DNA of 64,000 bases, taken from contig CAKPCU010000002.1 in NCBI GenBank assembly GCA_934148015.1, positions 44,495 through 108,494 of the forward strand, read 5' to 3'. This DNA comes from an uncultured Bacilli bacterium (GTDB lineage Bacteria > Bacillota_I > Bacilli_A > RF39 > UBA660). Each line of letters starts with the position of its first letter. Position 1 is the stretch's first letter. Both the position numbers and the translations under genes were made by a program. Positions 9,452 through 17,629 of this stretch are shown piece by piece. Under the pieces are notes generated by a model. The model worked only from the letters and a program-made list of their open reading frames with translations. It was not told the DNA's origin and searched no databases.

Positions 9452-9480
9452 ATTATACTGTTGTTCGTAGAATTAGTCAA
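9452..9480 (-). promoter_or_regulatory. Strong promoter for the prepilin-lipase unit
   Basis: TTGACT (9475-9480) and TATAAT (9452-9457) on the minus strand with exactly 17 bases between them, about 24 bases before the start codon. Confidence 0.8.
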
Positions 9481-9524
9481 TAAATTAAATTGTTATTTAA
9501 GCACTTATTTTGCTTGTGGAAAAC

Positions 9525-12392
9525 TCATACTTTTCTTATTTCAAATGCAACTATCTGCATTTTAGAAAATCTTTTTTCCACTTTACCAGTTAATAGATAA
9601 ACACATGGTATATCAATATTAAAATATTTTTCATAAATTTTAGGAAACAATACAACGTCTATTTTACCAAAAGAATCACTAGCTTCTATAAACATCATTC
9701 TTTCATTATTCTTCGTAGTTATTTCTCTTCTTCTTTCAAAATATAATACTATTTTTATATTCTTATCAAAATAATTATCTATGTTTTTAGTAGTTATACT
9801 ATTATCATTTATATATTTATTAGTTGGATGATTACTTATATAATAGCCATATATCATAAACTCATACTCTGATAATTTATTATTTTCATACTCATCATAT
9901 AATTTTATCTCTGGTTCAATTATTATGTTATCTTCCAAATCAGATGAGATATCAGCATAATTAATAATAGCTTCCATATTTTCTATTAAAGTTCTTTTGT
10001 TATAACCAAACTCATCTAAAGAACCAGATAAAATAATATTTCTAATTACGTCTTTACCTAACTTATAGTTTCTTTTAACAAAATCTATATATGACTTATA
10101 TGTACCATTATCACATCTTTCATTTACAATTCTATTAGATGATAAAACACCTATATCTTTAATAATAGAAAATGGAGATAAAATATTATTATCTTTAACT
10201 TCATAATAAGACGTAGATAAATTTATACTAGGTTTTAATACATTAATATTAAGAACTTTAGCTTCATCTATTTCTTTTTTTATCTTTTGTTTATTACCTA
10301 TAGAATTATTTAACATCTCACACATAAATACTAAAGGATAATGTACCTTTAAATAAGCTATTTTATAACCTATAATAGCATAACTAACAGAATGTGCTTT
10401 ATTAAATCCATAATTAGCAAACTTCTCTATTAAATCATAAACTTCCATAGCTTCTTTTTTGCTATACCCATTATTTATACTACCTAAAATAAAATCATTT
10501 CTATAAGAAAGAAGTAAGTCTTCCTTTTTCTTACTCATCGCTCTTCTTAACATATCAGCTTTCGCATAAGAAAAAGATGCCATAGAAGATGCAATTTGCA
10601 TTATCTGTTCCTGATAAATAATTATTCCATACGTACTTTTTAATATACTTTCTAATTTTTCATTAATATAAGTAGTTTTTTCCTTTCCATTTCTTCTTTT
10701 AATATATAAAGGTATATTATCTATTGGTCCAGGTCTAAAAAGTGCTACAGCATCAATTAAATCATTTATATTAGTAGGTTTTAAGTCAGTTATAAACTTT
10801 TTCATACCATTAGATTCAAACTGAAATATGCCATCTAATAATCCAAGAGAAAATAACTCATATGTTTTTTTATCATCAAGTGGTATATCATTAAAAGAAA
10901 TACCTACTTTTTTAATAATACTATCTACTAAACTTAAATTTTTAAGAGATAAAAAATCCATCTTAAGAAGACCTAAATCCTCTATATAATTCATAGTATA
11001 ACCACATAAATAATTACCAGAAGAATCAGTTAAAAGAGGTACATAATTTCTTAAGGTTTTACTAGATATAATAACACCTGCTGCATGAATAGAAGTATGT
11101 CTTTTAATACCTTCTAAATGAAGTGCTATGTCATATAATTTTCTTAACTCTTCATCACTATTTAATATTTTTCTAACACTAATATTATCTAATTCTTTTT
11201 TTAAAGTACTCTTATCATCAAAACTCTTAACTAAATTATCTATTTTATAACTACTAACATTAAGTATTCTAGCTAAATCCCTTATTACTTGCTTTGCAAG
11301 TAAATTAGAAAAAGTAACTATTTGACAAACTTTATCCTTACCATATTTATTTGTAACATAATCTATAACCTGATCTCTTTTATCAGCGTCAAAATCAATA
11401 TCAATATCAGGCATAGTAACCCTATCTGGATTTAAAAAGCGTTCAAAAAGTAAATCATACTTTAAAGGATCAATATCAGTTATACCAAGACTATAAGATA
11501 CCAAAGAAGATGCAGCAGACCCCCTACCAGGTCCAACTAAAATATCATGTCTTTTAGCATACTTAACATAGTCCCATACTACTAAAAAATAATTACTAAA
11601 ACCCATTTTTATAATAATATTAAGTTCATGTTTTAATCTATCAATATAATCTTTAGTAACATTATCATTTAATCTTTTCTTAAGACCAATAATACATAAA
11701 TCTGTTAAATATTTATTATAATTAAAATTATCATCACTATTATAAACTGGTAGTAGAAAATTATTTTTAGGTATTACTAAATCTATTTTATTTAGAAAAA
11801 ACATAGTTGTTTTTGTAAACTCAATAGGCACGTTACCCTCTAGAGTAACACTTGATTCAAAGTCATAAGTATTATCATCTATTTTATATAGAAAAGGTAA
11901 ATACTTTTCATAAGATTTATCTAATGTTAAATACTTTTTAATATATACTTTATCTACATCAATTAAGTCATATTCTTCTTTAGAAGAAAACCCAATAAAT
12001 ACATCAGATGAGTACTTTTTTATTTCATTAAAATACCCTTTATAACAAAAAGGAATAACTACAATTATATCACTTAAAAACTCATATAATTTTTTCAAAT
12101 TAAGTAATCCTTCATTTTTTAAAGTATTTATATTACATAAATTTTGATATCCTTTATAATTTTTAGCATAAAGTAAAAGAGTATAATCTAAATTAACTTC
12201 AAGTCCTATAATAGGTTTAATATTATTTTCCCTGCACTTTTTATAAAACTCCATAGTTCCATATAAATCATCATCACATAATGCACAAGCTTTAATATCA
12301 TAACTAATTAACTTTTCAATTAAATCATCTATTTTAATTAAACTTTTTAAAATAGAATAATCACTTTTAACATATAAAGGAACATAATTCAT
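9525..12392 (-). CDS. dnaE: DNA polymerase III alpha subunit, DnaE type
   Basis: A replicative polymerase subunit of 955 residues. The polymerase core is clear: GPGRGSAASSLVSY, then PDIDIDFD with the catalytic aspartates, and NKAHSVSYAIIGY in the fingers. The tail (about 880-955) fits the OB region. The N-terminal PHP domain is degenerate: the usual HxH start (VHLHVHSEYS-like) reads PLYVKSDYS here, so metal-dependent PHP activity is unlikely. In Firmicutes DnaE works beside PolC, which is not in this window. GGAGGG precedes the ATG. Confidence 0.93.
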   Translation of the reverse strand: MNYVPLYVKSDYSILKSLIKIDDLIEKLISYDIKACALCDDDLYGTMEFYKKCRENNIKPIIGLEVNLDYTLLLYAKNYKGYQNLCNINTLKNEGLLNLKKLYEFLSDIIVVIPFCYKGYFNEIKKYSSDVFIGFSSKEEYDLIDVDKVYIKKYLTLDKSYEKYLPFLYKIDDNTYDFESSVTLEGNVPIEFTKTTMFFLNKIDLVIPKNNFLLPVYNSDDNFNYNKYLTDLCIIGLKKRLNDNVTKDYIDRLKHELNIIIKMGFSNYFLVVWDYVKYAKRHDILVGPGRGSAASSLVSYSLGITDIDPLKYDLLFERFLNPDRVTMPDIDIDFDADKRDQVIDYVTNKYGKDKVCQIVTFSNLLAKQVIRDLARILNVSSYKIDNLVKSFDDKSTLKKELDNISVRKILNSDEELRKLYDIALHLEGIKRHTSIHAAGVIISSKTLRNYVPLLTDSSGNYLCGYTMNYIEDLGLLKMDFLSLKNLSLVDSIIKKVGISFNDIPLDDKKTYELFSLGLLDGIFQFESNGMKKFITDLKPTNINDLIDAVALFRPGPIDNIPLYIKRRNGKEKTTYINEKLESILKSTYGIIIYQEQIMQIASSMASFSYAKADMLRRAMSKKKEDLLLSYRNDFILGSINNGYSKKEAMEVYDLIEKFANYGFNKAHSVSYAIIGYKIAYLKVHYPLVFMCEMLNNSIGNKQKIKKEIDEAKVLNINVLKPSINLSTSYYEVKDNNILSPFSIIKDIGVLSSNRIVNERCDNGTYKSYIDFVKRNYKLGKDVIRNIILSGSLDEFGYNKRTLIENMEAIINYADISSDLEDNIIIEPEIKLYDEYENNKLSEYEFMIYGYYISNHPTNKYINDNSITTKNIDNYFDKNIKIVLYFERRREITTKNNERMMFIEASDSFGKIDVVLFPKIYEKYFNIDIPCVYLLTGKVEKRFSKMQIVAFEIRKV

Positions 12393-12452
12393 AAGTTATA
12401 CCCTCCTTCATTTATTATTTTACTACAAAAAGCTTAATTTTTAAATTTTAAT

Positions 12453-12481
12453 TTGACTATTTTATGATAATATGTTAAAGT
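12453..12481 (+). promoter_or_regulatory. Promoter for rpmB
   Basis: TTGACT (12453-12458) and TAAAGT (12476-12481) with 17 bases between them, about 35 bases before the start codon. The -10 is imperfect. Confidence 0.5.
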
Positions 12482-12517
12482 TATTAAGCAAACACGCACT
12501 TTAAGGAGGAATTAAAC

Positions 12518-12688
12518 ATGGCTAAAAATGTATCTAGTAAGAAACCATTATTTGGAAATAGTCGTTCACATGCACTAAATGCAACTAGAAAAAAACAAAA
12601 GGTTAATTTACAAAATGTAACTTTAAATGGAGTTAAAGTTGTAATGAGTGCAAAAGAAGCTAAAAAGTTTAGAAAAAATAATGCATAA
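12518..12688 (+). CDS. rpmB: 50S ribosomal protein L28
   Basis: A 56-residue basic protein starting MAKNVSSKKPLFGNSRSHAL, then RKKQKVNLQNVTLNGVKV and a Lys-rich end. The G-N-x-x-S-H-A ... R-x-x-x-x-x-N-L-Q pattern and the size are those of L28. The zinc-binding cysteines found in some L28 proteins are absent, so this is the Cys-less form. AAGGAGG precedes the ATG. It is monocistronic, with its own promoter and a terminator just after the stop. Confidence 0.87.
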   Translation: MAKNVSSKKPLFGNSRSHALNATRKKQKVNLQNVTLNGVKVVMSAKEAKKFRKNNA

Positions 12689-12693
12689 TAAAA

Positions 12694-12717
12694 CTACCAA
12701 GAACGGTAGCTTTTTTA
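12694..12717 (+). terminator. Terminator after rpmB
   Basis: CTACC and GGTAG arms around a 6-base loop, followed by CTTTTTTATTT. It may also help end transcription of the converging prepilin-like gene. Confidence 0.78.
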
Positions 12718-13671
12718 TTTAAAAACTAAACGATCACCTAACGTATCAACCTGATAATAAATTCCATCTTCATCATCAAAATAACCAACGTAAAATTGAT
12801 CTGCACTTTTTCCAAATGCTAACACTATATTGTTTGAAATTAAAACATCATCAAATGAAACTAATGTTTTTAAAGCGTTTAAACTTAAACTTTCAGTCAT
12901 GCTTTTAGGTTTTAAAATTTTATTATTTTTATTATTCTTTTTTATAGTATTCACGATATATTTAGCCACCAAATACTTCATGTTACCGTTATTACCATTA
13001 GCTATCGTATCAGATTTTAAAGTCTCACCCTCATAATATAAATAACAATTACTATCAACGTTTTCAAATCCCGATTCTTTTTTAAGTTCTTCTTTTTCAT
13101 TTTTTGCTAATGACATTACTAGTACACCTTTATTTTCATTAACCTCATATAATTTTCGTATTCTTTCACCAATAGTATTATATTTTGTATAAGTATTGCT
13201 GCCAATTGTAACCTCTAGATTTTCTTTGTTAAACAAAAAATCTTCTGAAGTCGAATCAGCTAAAGTAAGTTTTTCATTTAATGTAGAATTTAAACTTAGA
13301 TAAAATTTATCTGTAGAAAATCCATCAGCACTTACATTTGTATCTTTCGTGCAACTATTATCTGTACAAGTAATTACAAAAATATTAGCATTATCACTAC
13401 CTTGATGTTCTTTTCCAGTATTAGGATCAGTAAAATTACCCTCTAAATAACCTTCATCAACTAAAGTTTTTGTACTTACAAAATAAACATTATTAGTAGA
13501 CATATAAGCTTTAGCTATTTCTATTATTTCTTCTGCAGCTTGCACTTTTACCTTTTCTTTTGAAGTCTTAACATATTTAGTAACCCCAATAGAAACTAAT
13601 GTGATTAAAATACCAACTATTACTATTACTGCTAATAACTCTATTAATGTAAAACCTTTACTTTTTTTCAC
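12715..13671 (-). CDS. Type IV prepilin-like (pseudopilin) protein
   Basis: A protein of about 318 residues with a short leader ending in G, then FTLIELLAVIVIVGILITLV, the class III prepilin cleavage site and helix. The body is long for a pilin and has no recognised domain; a CTDNSC motif occurs near residue 100. Two GTG codons could start it, at 13680 and 13671. The second is chosen because AGGTGA lies at a proper distance and it gives the usual six-residue leader MKKSKG. It has its own promoter and is not next to pilus assembly genes. Confidence 0.8.
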   Translation of the reverse strand: MKKSKGFTLIELLAVIVIVGILITLVSIGVTKYVKTSKEKVKVQAAEEIIEIAKAYMSTNNVYFVSTKTLVDEGYLEGNFTDPNTGKEHQGSDNANIFVITCTDNSCTKDTNVSADGFSTDKFYLSLNSTLNEKLTLADSTSEDFLFNKENLEVTIGSNTYTKYNTIGERIRKLYEVNENKGVLVMSLAKNEKEELKKESGFENVDSNCYLYYEGETLKSDTIANGNNGNMKYLVAKYIVNTIKKNNKNNKILKPKSMTESLSLNALKTLVSFDDVLISNNIVLAFGKSADQFYVGYFDDEDGIYYQVDTLGDRLVFK

Positions 13672-13693
13672 CTTTATCACCTATCCTATATTA

Positions 13694-13722
13694 ATATTAA
13701 CATTATGATATAAATTAGTCAA
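13694..13722 (-). promoter_or_regulatory. Promoter for the second prepilin-like gene
   Basis: TTGACT (13717-13722) and TAATAT (13694-13699) on the minus strand, 17 bases apart. The -35 hexamer is the same as that of the other prepilin-like gene. Confidence 0.65.
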
Positions 13723-13733
13723 TTTATTAATAA

Positions 13734-13762
13734 CAAAAAAAGAAAAGCATTCATGCATTTCT
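13734..13762 (-). terminator. Terminator after the nrdD-nrdG-dut operon
   Basis: On the minus strand AGAAATGCA and TGCTTTTCT pair with one mismatch around a 4-base loop and run into a T tract, just after the dut stop. Confidence 0.6.
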
Positions 13763-13764
13763 TA

Positions 13765-14211
13765 CTACTTACTACCAGTAGATCCAAAGCCTGCTTCTCC
13801 TCTTTTAGTATCATCTAATTCATTTACTTCTTTAAATACAGCTTTTAAATAAGGCATTATAACTAATTGTGCAATTCTCTCTTGCGGTTCAATTTGTCTT
13901 ACCTCATTTGAATGGTTATGAAGTGCAACCATTACCTCTCCTCTATAATCAGAATCTACAACTCCTACTTTATTAGCTGGTGCTAATCCTTTTTTAGAAG
14001 CTAAGCCACTTCTTGCAAATATAAAAGAAGCATATCCGATAGGCGTTTCTATAGCAATACCTGTTTTAATTAATTTAGTTTCTCCTGGATTTAATACTTC
14101 TGCACTTTCTATGCAAGCATATAAATCACAACCAGCTGCATATTCTGTACCATAAGTTGGTATAGTAGCTTTTTCATTTACTTTTTTTAATTTTATTTCT
14201 TGTGTTAACAT
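13765..14211 (-). CDS. dut: dUTP diphosphatase
   Basis: Hydrolyses dUTP to dUMP and pyrophosphate, keeping uracil out of DNA and feeding dTMP synthesis. The trimeric dUTPase motifs are present: AAGCDLYA (motif 1), FARSGLASKKGL (motif 2), GVVDSDYRGEV (motif 3), QERIAQLVI (motif 4), and the C-terminal arm RGEAGFGSTG (motif 5). The length of 148 residues is normal. It starts two bases after the nrdG stop, so it is the last gene of a deoxynucleotide operon. Confidence 0.96.
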   Translation of the reverse strand: MLTQEIKLKKVNEKATIPTYGTEYAAGCDLYACIESAEVLNPGETKLIKTGIAIETPIGYASFIFARSGLASKKGLAPANKVGVVDSDYRGEVMVALHNHSNEVRQIEPQERIAQLVIMPYLKAVFKEVNELDDTKRGEAGFGSTGSK

Positions 14212-14213
14212 AT

Positions 14214-14726
14214 TTATACTCCTACTAATTCTTTTTCTTTTAATAGTACTATTTTATTATTTTTAAGTGTTTTTTTAACATCTATTACTCTTTGATTAGA
14301 AGATCCTTTCCATTTTAATGTAAAGTCATGTAATTCATCTTCATATCTTCCATCTACTAATACATCTATATAATTTAGTACTTCTTTATCTTTTAAGTCT
14401 CTATCAAATAAGAAACCACTCCATACCCATATTGTCTTATCTGGGTATATTTCTTTAAATTTTTTAGCTAGTTTAGTAGTGCCTTTAATATTATTAGGAT
14501 GCATAGGTTCTCCTCCTAATATAGAAAGTCCCTTTATATAATCATTATTTGCTAAATCAATTATTTTATCTATAGTCTCATCAGTAAATTCTGTTCCACT
14601 TTTAAAATCCCATGTCTCAGGGTTAAAGCAATTCTTGCAATGAAATGAACAACCTTGCATAAAAATTGAAACTCTAACACCTGGTCCATTAGATATATCC
14701 ATTTTTCTTATTTTATTATATCTCAT
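14214..14726 (-). CDS. nrdG: Anaerobic ribonucleotide reductase activating protein
   Basis: A radical SAM enzyme that installs the glycyl radical on NrdD. The iron-sulfur cluster motif is CSFHCKNC (CxxxCxxC) near residue 26, preceded by SNGPGVRVSIFMQG, and the SAM-binding LSILGGEPM follows. At 170 residues it has the usual small NrdG size. The gene is three bases downstream of nrdD, the normal arrangement. Confidence 0.95.
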   Translation of the reverse strand: MRYNKIRKMDISNGPGVRVSIFMQGCSFHCKNCFNPETWDFKSGTEFTDETIDKIIDLANNDYIKGLSILGGEPMHPNNIKGTTKLAKKFKEIYPDKTIWVWSGFLFDRDLKDKEVLNYIDVLVDGRYEDELHDFTLKWKGSSNQRVIDVKKTLKNNKIVLLKEKELVGV

Positions 14727-14729
14727 ATA

Positions 14730-16883
14730 TTACGCATCCTTATTATCTATATGTATTACTCTTTCTTTTATTTCTTGTGTTCTTCCTTTATTCCAGAAGT
14801 TAGTTCCTATGTATCCACAAGTTCTTCTTGCAACATTTAATTTATCATGATCTCTATTACCACAATTTGGACAATACCATTCTAAATCATCATCTAAAAG
14901 TATTTCACCTTCATAACCACATTCTTGGCAGTAATCAGACTTTGTATTTAACTCAGCATACATAATGTTATCATAAATAAATTTAATAACTTCCATAACA
15001 GCATCTAAGTTATTAGTTAAGTTAGGTGTTTCTATGTAACTTATAGCACCACCTGGTGAAAGAGTTTGAAATTCACTTTCTAATTTTAACTTAGTAAATG
15101 CATCTATCTCTTCAAATACAGGTACATGATATGAGTTTGTAATATAATCTCTATCTGTAATTCCTTTAATTTTACCAAAACGTTCTCTTAAACACTTAGC
15201 AAATTTATAAGTAGTTGATTCTATTGGCGTACCATAAACACTATAATCAATATCCTCTTCAGACTTCCACTTAGCACACATATCATTTAACTTTCTCATA
15301 ACTTCAAGGCCAAATTCTTTACCCTTACCATTATCTGTGTGAGAATGACCTGTCATAAATTTAACACATTCATAAAGTCCAGCATAACCAAGTGATATAG
15401 TTGAATATCCATGATGTAATAATTCATGAATACTTTCTCCCTTACCTAATCTTGCAAGTGCTCCATGTTGCCATAAAATAGGTGCAACATCACTAGTTAC
15501 TTTAGATAATCTTTTATGTCTTGCTTGTAATGCTCTATGACATAACTCTAATCTTTCATCCATAAGATGCCAGAATAATTCCATATCTTTATCAGCTGAT
15601 AAGGCAACATCAACTAAATTTATTGTAACAACACCTTGATTAAATCTACCATAATATTTAGGTTTACCATCAGAATCTACATAAGGAGTCAAAAATGATC
15701 TGCATCCCATACAAGGATAACATTGTCCATTACCATTTTTATCTATCTTTAATTGTTTCATTATCTTTTCAGATATATAATCTGGAACCATACGTTTTGC
15801 AGTACATTTAGCTGCTAATTCTGTTAAATAATAATACTTACTATTTTTATGAATATTATCTTCTTCTAGTACGTATAAAAGTTTAGGAAAAGCTGGAGTT
15901 ATATAAACACCTTTTTCGTTCTTCATACCCATAATTCTTTGTTTTAAAACTTCCTCAATAATCATTGCAAGCTCTTCTTTATATTCTTCTGTTTCTCCTA
16001 AATATAAGCATACAGATAAAAATGGAGCTTGACCATTAGTTGTAGTCATAGAATTAATTTGATATTGAAATGTTTGTACACCATCAGTTATTTCTTTAGC
16101 TAAATCTTCTTTAGCATATTTTTCACAATCTTCTAATTTAAATTTTCTTTTTTTATATTTATCTAAAAAACGTTTATAACTTTCTCTAACAAAAGGTGCT
16201 AAATGTGTCATTGTAATAGTTGCACCACCATACTGACTTGAATTAACTGCAGTAATTAATTGTGTTGCAATAGTCATAGCAGTTAAAAAACGATGAGGCT
16301 TTTCTATCATAACACCATTTATATTAGTTCCATTTTCAAGCATATCTTCTAAGTTTATTAAATCACAATTATGAAGTGCATTTTGTGCAAAATAATCCAT
16401 ATCATGAAAATGTATTATACCTTCATCATGTGCCTTTACAATGTCTTCAGGAAGTAAAAATCTTCTTGATATATCAGTAGATGTAATACCTGCTATATAA
16501 TCTCTTTGAGTAGTAACTACTTTAGCATTCTTATTAGAATTTTCAGTATTCCAATAATCACTTTCACCATCTATTAATTCTTTAATAGAAAGGTCTGTTG
16601 TATTACTTTTTCTAACTAATTCTCTTGTGTATCTATAAGTAATATATTCTTTAGCTAAAGCAAACTTATTTAAAGACATTAATCTCATTTCTATAATATC
16701 TTGAATGTCTTCAACAAGCATTCTTTTTTTCTTTAATCCTTCTATATATTTAATAATATTTTTAATTTGAATATCAGTTACTCTATCTTCTTCACTAACT
16801 TCACTATTGGCCTTTGAAATAGCTCTTTCAATCTTTTCTGGACAATAATCTACTATATGTCCATCTCTTTTAATTATTTTCAT
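14730..16883 (-). CDS. nrdD: Anaerobic ribonucleoside-triphosphate reductase
   Basis: Reduces ribonucleoside triphosphates to deoxynucleotides without oxygen. An N-terminal ATP-cone domain (KIIKRDGHIVDYCPEKIERAI) is followed by the glycyl-radical barrel. The zinc site is CQECGYEG ... CPNCG near residues 665-685 and the radical loop is RRTCGYIG near residue 695, its Gly carrying the radical. The length of 717 residues is typical. The ATG is preceded by AGGAG. It is divergent from a Crp/Fnr-family regulator, with a perfect 16-bp palindrome between them. Confidence 0.96.
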   Translation of the reverse strand: MKIIKRDGHIVDYCPEKIERAISKANSEVSEEDRVTDIQIKNIIKYIEGLKKKRMLVEDIQDIIEMRLMSLNKFALAKEYITYRYTRELVRKSNTTDLSIKELIDGESDYWNTENSNKNAKVVTTQRDYIAGITSTDISRRFLLPEDIVKAHDEGIIHFHDMDYFAQNALHNCDLINLEDMLENGTNINGVMIEKPHRFLTAMTIATQLITAVNSSQYGGATITMTHLAPFVRESYKRFLDKYKKRKFKLEDCEKYAKEDLAKEITDGVQTFQYQINSMTTTNGQAPFLSVCLYLGETEEYKEELAMIIEEVLKQRIMGMKNEKGVYITPAFPKLLYVLEEDNIHKNSKYYYLTELAAKCTAKRMVPDYISEKIMKQLKIDKNGNGQCYPCMGCRSFLTPYVDSDGKPKYYGRFNQGVVTINLVDVALSADKDMELFWHLMDERLELCHRALQARHKRLSKVTSDVAPILWQHGALARLGKGESIHELLHHGYSTISLGYAGLYECVKFMTGHSHTDNGKGKEFGLEVMRKLNDMCAKWKSEEDIDYSVYGTPIESTTYKFAKCLRERFGKIKGITDRDYITNSYHVPVFEEIDAFTKLKLESEFQTLSPGGAISYIETPNLTNNLDAVMEVIKFIYDNIMYAELNTKSDYCQECGYEGEILLDDDLEWYCPNCGNRDHDKLNVARRTCGYIGTNFWNKGRTQEIKERVIHIDNKDA

Positions 16884-16917
16884 ATTTTAACTCCTGTATT
16901 TTTATTTTTACAATACA

Positions 16918-16926
16918 AATATAGCA
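16918..16926 (-). promoter_or_regulatory. Extended -10 promoter for nrdD-nrdG-dut
   Basis: On the minus strand TG-C-TATATT: a -10 hexamer (16918-16923) with the extended TG, but no recognisable -35. The predicted start of transcription near 16911 puts the upstream palindrome at about -42, where an activator of the Crp/Fnr class would touch RNA polymerase. Confidence 0.45.
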
Positions 16927-16945
16927 CAAACAAATTAATATAGAC

Positions 16946-16961
16946 TGTTGCAATTGCAACA
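16946..16961. promoter_or_regulatory. Perfect 16-bp palindrome, probable operator of the Crp/Fnr regulator
   Basis: TGTTGCAATTGCAACA reads the same on both strands. It lies between divergent nrdD and the Crp/Fnr-like gene. It differs from the TGTGA-N6-TCACA of Bacillus Fnr and Crp. Its right half contains TTGCAA, which is also a good -35 for the regulator gene. Confidence 0.6.
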
Positions 16962-16982
16962 TTTTAAAAAAAATGATATTAT
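16954..16982 (+). promoter_or_regulatory. Promoter of the Crp/Fnr-like gene, overlapping the palindrome
   Basis: TTGCAA (16954-16959) and TATTAT (16977-16982, with TG extension) are 17 bases apart. The -35 lies inside the palindrome, so a bound regulator would block it. Confidence 0.6.
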
Positions 16983-17002
16983 TTTATTAAGAGGTGTAAA
17001 GT

Positions 17003-17629
17003 ATGAAAAATCTATTTAAAAATATTGATGAAAAAAACATAAACAAACTTCTAAAAAAGTTAGAATCTACTATTATAAATTTTAAAAAAGATAGTGTTAT
17101 TCTATCAACATCTAAAAATGAAAATATAATTGGTATTATAACAAAAGGATTAATAAAAATAATTAGAACCGACTATAATGGAAATAGGACTATAATAGAA
17201 GAATTGGGTCAAAATGATATATTTAGCTCTTACATATACTCTATTAAAAATAGTGAATATGATATCGTTACAGTAGAAGATACAGAAATAATAATCATTG
17301 ATTATTTAAACATAATAAATTATGATGAAAATAGTTTATATTATATACAGTTTATAAAAAACATACTAGAGATAACAAACGATAAAGTACAAGAAAAAAA
17401 CAATAGAATAGAAATACTAACAAAAAAGTCAATAAGAGATAAATTATTAGAATATTTTAATCAAATATCAAAAAAAAATGGCTCTAAAAATATCTATTTG
17501 CCATTTACTTTTACAGATTTAGCTGATTATTTATCAGTTGATAGAAGTGCTATGTCAAGAGAATTAAAAAATTTAAAAGATGAGGGATTTATTAATATAA
17601 AACAAAAAAGAATTACTTTACTTTATTAA
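17003..17629 (+). CDS. Crp/Fnr-family transcription regulator
   Basis: A 208-residue protein with an N-terminal cyclic-nucleotide-binding-type beta roll (about 15-115; GLIKIIRTDYNGNRTIIEELG pattern), a dimer helix, and a C-terminal winged helix (FTFTDLADYLSVDRSAMSRE, then LKNLKDEGFI). No Cys occurs in the N-terminal region, so it is not a classic iron-sulfur Fnr, and the residues that bind cAMP in Crp are not evident. AGAGGTG precedes the ATG. Its position opposite nrdDG suggests control by redox state or anaerobic nucleotide demand. Its last 12 bases overlap the converging sigma gene. Confidence 0.85.
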   Translation: MKNLFKNIDEKNINKLLKKLESTIINFKKDSVILSTSKNENIIGIITKGLIKIIRTDYNGNRTIIEELGQNDIFSSYIYSIKNSEYDIVTVEDTEIIIIDYLNIINYDENSLYYIQFIKNILEITNDKVQEKNNRIEILTKKSIRDKLLEYFNQISKKNGSKNIYLPFTFTDLADYLSVDRSAMSRELKNLKDEGFINIKQKRITLLY

